Origin: Pseudohaliea sp964438205
GTDB lineage: Bacteria; Pseudomonadota; Gammaproteobacteria; Pseudomonadales; Halieaceae
Assembly (NCBI GenBank): GCA_964438205.1
Contig: CAYTJQ010000010.1
Coordinates: 11,902-75,901, forward strand
Length of the DNA: 64,000 bases
Direction of reading: 5' to 3'
How positions within the stretch are numbered: the stretch's first letter is position 1; each line of letters opens with the position of its first letter. A program made the translations under genes and the position numbers. The notes under the pieces are model-generated. The model was given only the letters and a program-made list of their open reading frames with translations. It made no database searches and was not told where the DNA came from. Shown here piece after piece: positions 60,069 through 64,000 of this stretch.

Positions 60069-62573
60069 TCAGAACCTGGCCTGCAGGCGGAGCCCGTAGA
60101 CGCGCGGCTGCGGCATGTGCAGCAGGTAGGCGCGGCCCGGCGCGAAACCGTCGGGGTTACCCAGGTCCACGACACGCTGGCCGTTGGTAATCTCGTCACC
60201 ATCGAGCGCGTTGTCCACGTAGGCCATCAGGCGATAGCGGTCGTTCTCGATGCCCAGGCGCAGGTTGACCCGGTAGAACTCGGGCAGGTAGTTGAGATTC
60301 GACTCGTCCATGTAGCGCTTTGACCGGTAGAGGGCGGTCGCGCCGGCGAACCATTCGTAGCCCCCCGCCAGCTGCCCGAAGTAATCCACCGCGGCGCTTG
60401 CCGCGTGCTTCGGATTTTTGCCCACATAGTTACCCGAGAAGTCGGCGTCGATGTTGCCGGCCTCGGTCTTGTTCAGCGCCGTGGAGCCCTCCTCGGTCTG
60501 CACATAGCGCTCGAAGACGGCGTCGGTATAGGCGTAGGCTGCAGCCAGCTGCAGGTTGTTGGTCACCAGCCAGGTGGCATCGAACTCCGCGCCCCAGACC
60601 TCGACGCGGGCCGCGTTGGTAATCCCGGGGATGGGCGTCACGCTGCCGGGCGGCACCTGCTGCACGCCGATCTGCTGGTCGCGGTAGTCATTGAAGTACA
60701 GGGCACCGTTGACCCGCAGCCGGTTGTCCAGCCACTCGGTCTTCGCGCCCACTTCGTAGGTCGTTACCTCTTCCTGTTCATAGCGCTGCCCCTCGAGAAT
60801 CACCGCCTCGTTGGCGGCAAAGCCCCCGGGCTTGAAGCCGGTGGTGATCGACGCGTAGTAGAGCGCAGTCGTTGACGGCTGGTACTCGACCAGCACCCGG
60901 GGGGTAAAGATGTCCGTCTCTATCTGGTCCTCGTCGAAGCAGTCATAGGCGACGTTGGGGTATTTCTCGGACTGGGGCACATCGCGGTCGTCCGTCGCCG
61001 GCGGACAGAAGGGCAGCGGCACCTGCTGCTGCAGGCTGACCTGCTGGCGGGACCAGGTGGGTACGCGGTAATCGATCCTGTCCCGGGAATAGCGCCCCTC
61101 TGCGGTCACGCGCCAGCGATCGTTCAGCTGGTAGCCCAGGGACAGGAACAGGGACTGGTGCTCCGTCTCCCGGGACTGCGGGTTGGTGGCCTTCGCCCCC
61201 GGGTCAGGCTGCGTGGACAGGTTGAAGGGAGGACCGCCGAGGAGCGAGTCGGGGTTGCGCATCCAGAACAGCGACGAGTTCTCCAGCTTCGCCTCTTCAT
61301 AGAACAGGGCGCCCCCGACAATCCAGCTCAGCTTGCCCTGCTCGCCCACGTGGCGCAGCTCGTGGGACTGGTGCTCGAAGTCGTAGGCGAGGCGGTTGAT
61401 GGTCGAGGTGGAGAAGGAGAAGGGGTCCGTCGCCGGGTAATCCGTGTAGTCGGTGTCGGAGCGGTCCTCGCTTTCATTGTCCATGAAGCCGGCGAGATAG
61501 GTCAGCGTGCCGCTCCAGACCTCGTAGTCCGCCTGGAACGTGCCGAAGCGCTGCGTCTGCTCCATGCCGGGGAAGGGCGCTCCGGTGGCCGGATCCAGGC
61601 TGAAATCGATGTCCTCCTCCCCGGCATCGAGCTCACCGGTGACGACACCGCGGGTGCAGGCCTGGAAAACGGGCGCCGGCGCACCGCCCAGGTCGTCCGG
61701 GCAGGGCAGCCGCGGCGACCCCGGCGGGCCTGCACTGAAGGTGCCGCCGGGTACCGGCAGGCGCTCGTTCCAGGTAAAGATTGCCGAGGCCGGCTGGCTG
61801 TACTCCTCGTCGCTCTGCTGATAGCGCGTGTAGACCCGCAGGCGGTCGGAGGGCGTCCATAGCAGCGCCAGGGAGCCGGCGAGGGAATCCTCGCTGCCGA
61901 CATCGGCCCCCGTATTCGGGTTTTCGTAAAAGCCGTCCAGCTCATGGCGGGCGACGGACGCCCGGAAGGCCAGCACATCGTCGATGAGCGGCCCGGACAC
62001 GCCGGCATCGAGCGTCCGGCGGCCCCCGTTGCTCACCTCGGCGCCGGCGCGGGCCTCCCAATCGAAGCCTGGCCGACGGGTGACGACGTTGATGGCGCCG
62101 CCGAAGGCATTGCGACCATAGAGCAGAGTCTGCGGCCCTTTCACCACCTCCATCCGCTCCACGTCGAGGAGCCGCGTGTACAGGGCGGAGGACCCCCCGG
62201 GGATGGTCAGGTTTTCCGTCGAGGCGTCGACATAGTCGATCAGCACCGCCACGCTCGGGCGACCGCGCTCGTTCTGCATGCCGCGCATGGCCGGGCGCGT
62301 ATCCTGCACGAAGCCGCCGACATCATAGGTGACGCCGGGCAGTAGCATGCCGCTGTCGCTCAAGGTATCGAAACCTTGCCTGGCCAGCTCGTCGGCGGTC
62401 AGCACCCGAAGGGAGATGGGCACCTGTTGGCTTTTTTCCTCGACCTTGCGTGCGGTAACGAGCACTTCTTCCAGGGCGAGAGTCGCTTCCGCGTTCGCAG
62501 CAGACGCCCCGGAACCCGCTGCGGTGACCAGGGCCAGGAGGCCGAACCTGCCGGCGGCCGTTGTCGTGCGCAT
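60069..62573 (-). CDS. TonB-dependent outer-membrane receptor
   Basis: An 834-residue receptor: signal peptide (about 1-28, ending around ASAAN), TonB-box-like LEEVLVTARK, plug domain with VPISLRVLTADELARQGF and VEVVKGPQTLLYGRNAFGGAINVVTRRPG, then a 22-strand beta barrel finishing in YGLRLQARF with the aromatic C-terminal residue. ATG 62573 gives the normal signal; the frame is open to 62600. Such receptors import iron chelates, haem, cobalamin or other scarce compounds; the ligand cannot be read here. No siderophore or transporter genes are adjacent, but a PpsR-type operator precedes it, linking it to photosynthesis control. Confidence 0.93.
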   Translation of the reverse strand: MRTTTAAGRFGLLALVTAAGSGASAANAEATLALEEVLVTARKVEEKSQQVPISLRVLTADELARQGFDTLSDSGMLLPGVTYDVGGFVQDTRPAMRGMQNERGRPSVAVLIDYVDASTENLTIPGGSSALYTRLLDVERMEVVKGPQTLLYGRNAFGGAINVVTRRPGFDWEARAGAEVSNGGRRTLDAGVSGPLIDDVLAFRASVARHELDGFYENPNTGADVGSEDSLAGSLALLWTPSDRLRVYTRYQQSDEEYSQPASAIFTWNERLPVPGGTFSAGPPGSPRLPCPDDLGGAPAPVFQACTRGVVTGELDAGEEDIDFSLDPATGAPFPGMEQTQRFGTFQADYEVWSGTLTYLAGFMDNESEDRSDTDYTDYPATDPFSFSTSTINRLAYDFEHQSHELRHVGEQGKLSWIVGGALFYEEAKLENSSLFWMRNPDSLLGGPPFNLSTQPDPGAKATNPQSRETEHQSLFLSLGYQLNDRWRVTAEGRYSRDRIDYRVPTWSRQQVSLQQQVPLPFCPPATDDRDVPQSEKYPNVAYDCFDEDQIETDIFTPRVLVEYQPSTTALYYASITTGFKPGGFAANEAVILEGQRYEQEEVTTYEVGAKTEWLDNRLRVNGALYFNDYRDQQIGVQQVPPGSVTPIPGITNAARVEVWGAEFDATWLVTNNLQLAAAYAYTDAVFERYVQTEEGSTALNKTEAGNIDADFSGNYVGKNPKHAASAAVDYFGQLAGGYEWFAGATALYRSKRYMDESNLNYLPEFYRVNLRLGIENDRYRLMAYVDNALDGDEITNGQRVVDLGNPDGFAPGRAYLLHMPQPRVYGLRLQARF

Positions 62574-62669
62574 ATCGTTGGTTCCTTCTTGACAAGCCAA
62601 AGGGAGCGTGACTGCGCCTGCGGGCGAGCCCGACCTGTGCTAGAGAAGGGTGATGATTGAGTCGGGCAG

Positions 62670-62687
62670 TGTCAACCATACTTGACA
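62670..62687 (-). promoter_or_regulatory. PpsR operator upstream of the TonB receptor
   Basis: TGTCAACCATACTTGACA, a TGT-N12-ACA palindrome with perfect 6-bp arms, 97 bases upstream of the receptor ATG in the 157-base gap after the DUF2235 gene. TTGACA on the minus strand could be a -35, but no good -10 is seen at 16-18 bases. Confidence 0.72.
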
Positions 62688-62730
62688 CTTTAAATCCGAC
62701 CTTTGACCTGGCGCATGGGGCAGACGGCGT

Positions 62731-63762
62731 TCAGGGCGCGGGCTCGGCGGCAGGGCTGCCCAGCAGCGGCCTCAGGTTCGGCGGCCGGTAGCCCGGGTCC
62801 GCTTTCCAGCGAGCCTGCACGGAGCGGTGCAGACGGGTGGGCCGGCCGGGGCGCTCGAGCGCCCGCGGCTCCGCCCTGCGCAGGCGGTAGATATGCCGCC
62901 GCGAGTCGTGGATCCGCGCGGTGGGGCTCCGGCGCAGGCCCTCGCGCAGGTGCGGCTCGAAGTGCAGGCCCGCCGCGGTGGCCTCCGCCATCATCCAGGC
63001 GAGGGGCTCGTCGGCGGCAAGGGGCTCGCCCGCAGCCGCCCCCTTGATACCCCCGCCCACGTCGCCGTGGGAGCCGGCAAACCAGGCCTGGTCCAGGTCG
63101 AGGCCCGCCCGCGGTTGCCACAGCGTCGGCTCGAAATCTTCCCGGCGCTCGTCGATGGCCAGCGCATGCCTGGCGATGGACACGTTGCCGCCGAGCTTGG
63201 TGTCGTAGAACTCGTCGTTCTTGTCGAAGAGGCCGAGCACGGAGAAGGGAATACCCAGGGCGCCGACGGTGTCGAAGGCGCCGACGAAGTGCACGCGCCG
63301 GGAGCGGTGGCTGTGCCGTTTGCGGAAAGCGACGGAGGCCTTGCCGGAGGGCTTGTAGGCATCACCGGTACGCTTGTAATGGGCGAAGGCCTCGACGATC
63401 AGCCCGGCGTCCGGGCGCTTCAGGATGCCGCAGTTGTTGATCAACCCGCAGAGGGCGCGCACCGTGTACGCGCCGCGGCTGTAGCCGAACAGGTAGATGC
63501 GGCAGCCCGGCGCGTAGTTCTGCACGATATAGCGGTAGGCATCCATGATGTTTTTGTGGATGCCGAGGCCCGCAACACCGCCGCGCACCCGGTCGTAGTA
63601 GGAACCCACGCCCCAGTCGTAGAACACGTGCTGCGCGCTGCCGTCCGCCGTGAGCGGCCGCACCGCACGAGCCAGGCGAAGGATGTTGGTGGGCACATCG
63701 CCGTCGTCCTCCTCCGGCCGGTTCCAGGTGCCGTCGGCACAGATGACCAGGTGCTTCGCCAT
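62731..63762 (-). CDS. DUF2235 alpha/beta hydrolase
   Basis: A 343-residue hydrolase beginning MAKHLVICADGTWN, with the nucleophile motif FGYSRGAYTVRALCG and the DVGGGI segment typical of DUF2235. The family includes Tle1-type phospholipase effectors of type VI secretion, but no secretion genes or immunity partner lie beside it here, so a cellular role is open. The start is ATG 63762; an earlier in-frame codon at 63828 lacks family sequence. It reads away from the tRNA gene. Confidence 0.82.
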   Translation of the reverse strand: MAKHLVICADGTWNRPEEDDGDVPTNILRLARAVRPLTADGSAQHVFYDWGVGSYYDRVRGGVAGLGIHKNIMDAYRYIVQNYAPGCRIYLFGYSRGAYTVRALCGLINNCGILKRPDAGLIVEAFAHYKRTGDAYKPSGKASVAFRKRHSHRSRRVHFVGAFDTVGALGIPFSVLGLFDKNDEFYDTKLGGNVSIARHALAIDERREDFEPTLWQPRAGLDLDQAWFAGSHGDVGGGIKGAAAGEPLAADEPLAWMMAEATAAGLHFEPHLREGLRRSPTARIHDSRRHIYRLRRAEPRALERPGRPTRLHRSVQARWKADPGYRPPNLRPLLGSPAAEPAP

Positions 63763-63906
63763 GGCTACTCCCCGGCGGCGGTCACCGCCTGCAATCGTTG
63801 TCGTTATCGCCAGCCCGGAGCATGCCATGACCCCCGCATCACCACAGCCCCCATTGCCGGAGAAGCGCCCACCACTGCGCGCCTATTCAAGGGGCAGCGA
63901 TTCCTT

Positions 63907-63912
63907 TAGAAT
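63907..63912 (+). promoter_or_regulatory. Possible -10 of the tRNA-Arg gene
   Basis: TAGAAT, 27 bases before the tRNA, with ATTCAA about 16 bases further upstream as a weak -35. The 176-base gap between the DUF2235 start and the tRNA holds nothing else I can support. Confidence 0.4.
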
Positions 63913-63938
63913 CGGCCTCCCTGCAAGGGGCATCCCGG

Positions 63939-64000
<62 letters not shown>

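Overview
The window is a G+C-rich chromosomal segment from an anoxygenic phototrophic proteobacterium. It carries a nearly complete photosynthesis gene cluster of about 48 kb (roughly 14-62.7 kb) flanked by housekeeping genes. A gammaproteobacterium is the best guess: the left flank has lysA-dapF-DUF484-xerC-HAD in the order usual for that class, and DUF3080, UbiK and ComM families are present. The reaction-centre cytochrome is four-haem PufC, and the carotenoid genes (crtE, F, C, B, I) point to the spirilloxanthin branch. This assignment is inference from families and gene order; no database was searched.

Layout. 1-4.5 kb: lysine/peptidoglycan genes and xerC. 4.5-6.9 kb: a nitrogen module, glnK-amtB-P-II, with a sigma-54 promoter and an NtrC palindrome. 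7-14 kb: ubiK, comM, rep, a cytochrome c, a GST and two lipoproteins. 14-16 kb: a short BLUF photoreceptor divergent from acsF, the oxygen-dependent cyclase. 16-21 kb (leftward): ppsR, bchG, a PucC-family gene, bchP. 21.2-34.2 kb (rightward): bchFNBHLM, lhaA, puhABC, puhE, followed by hemN with its own promoter. 47.6-36.5 kb (leftward): the superoperon crtEF-bchCXYZ-pufQLMC-pufBA, then idi. 47.7-55.1 kb: crtC (rightward) meets crtIB and bchIDO (leftward). 55.3-60 kb: an alpha/beta hydrolase, a DUF3422 protein, a third PucC-family transporter and a methyltransferase. 60-62.7 kb: a TonB-dependent receptor. 62.7-64 kb: a DUF2235 hydrolase and the 5' part of tRNA-Arg(CCG).

The genes form one programme. 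hemN, bchH/I/D, bchM, acsF, bchL/N/B, bchF, bchX/Y/Z, bchC, bchG and bchP build bacteriochlorophyll a. crt genes and idi build the carotenoid. puf and puh genes build the LH1-reaction centre. PpsR is encoded inside the cluster, and I can read TGT-N12-ACA palindromes in front of most units: acsF, bchG, bchF/ppsR, hemN, bchC, crtE/crtC and crtI, with a degenerate copy at bchI. At bchF, bchC, crtE/C and crtI the sites lie in pairs 8 bp apart, the arrangement known for cooperative CrtJ/PpsR binding. The same operator also precedes the third PucC-family gene and the TonB-dependent receptor, extending the apparent regulon to genes not normally counted as photosynthesis genes.

Points that stand out: the PpsR-type operator at the TonB receptor; a stand-alone BLUF protein that could feed light information into PpsR control; an FNR-like box overlapping the ppsR/bchF operators; pufBA placed only after pufC; a HemN-like enzyme with the fourth motif cysteine replaced; and operators embedded in coding sequence (crtF 3' end, crtI start). 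bchE, bchJ, crtD, crtA, pufX and pucBA were not seen in the window.
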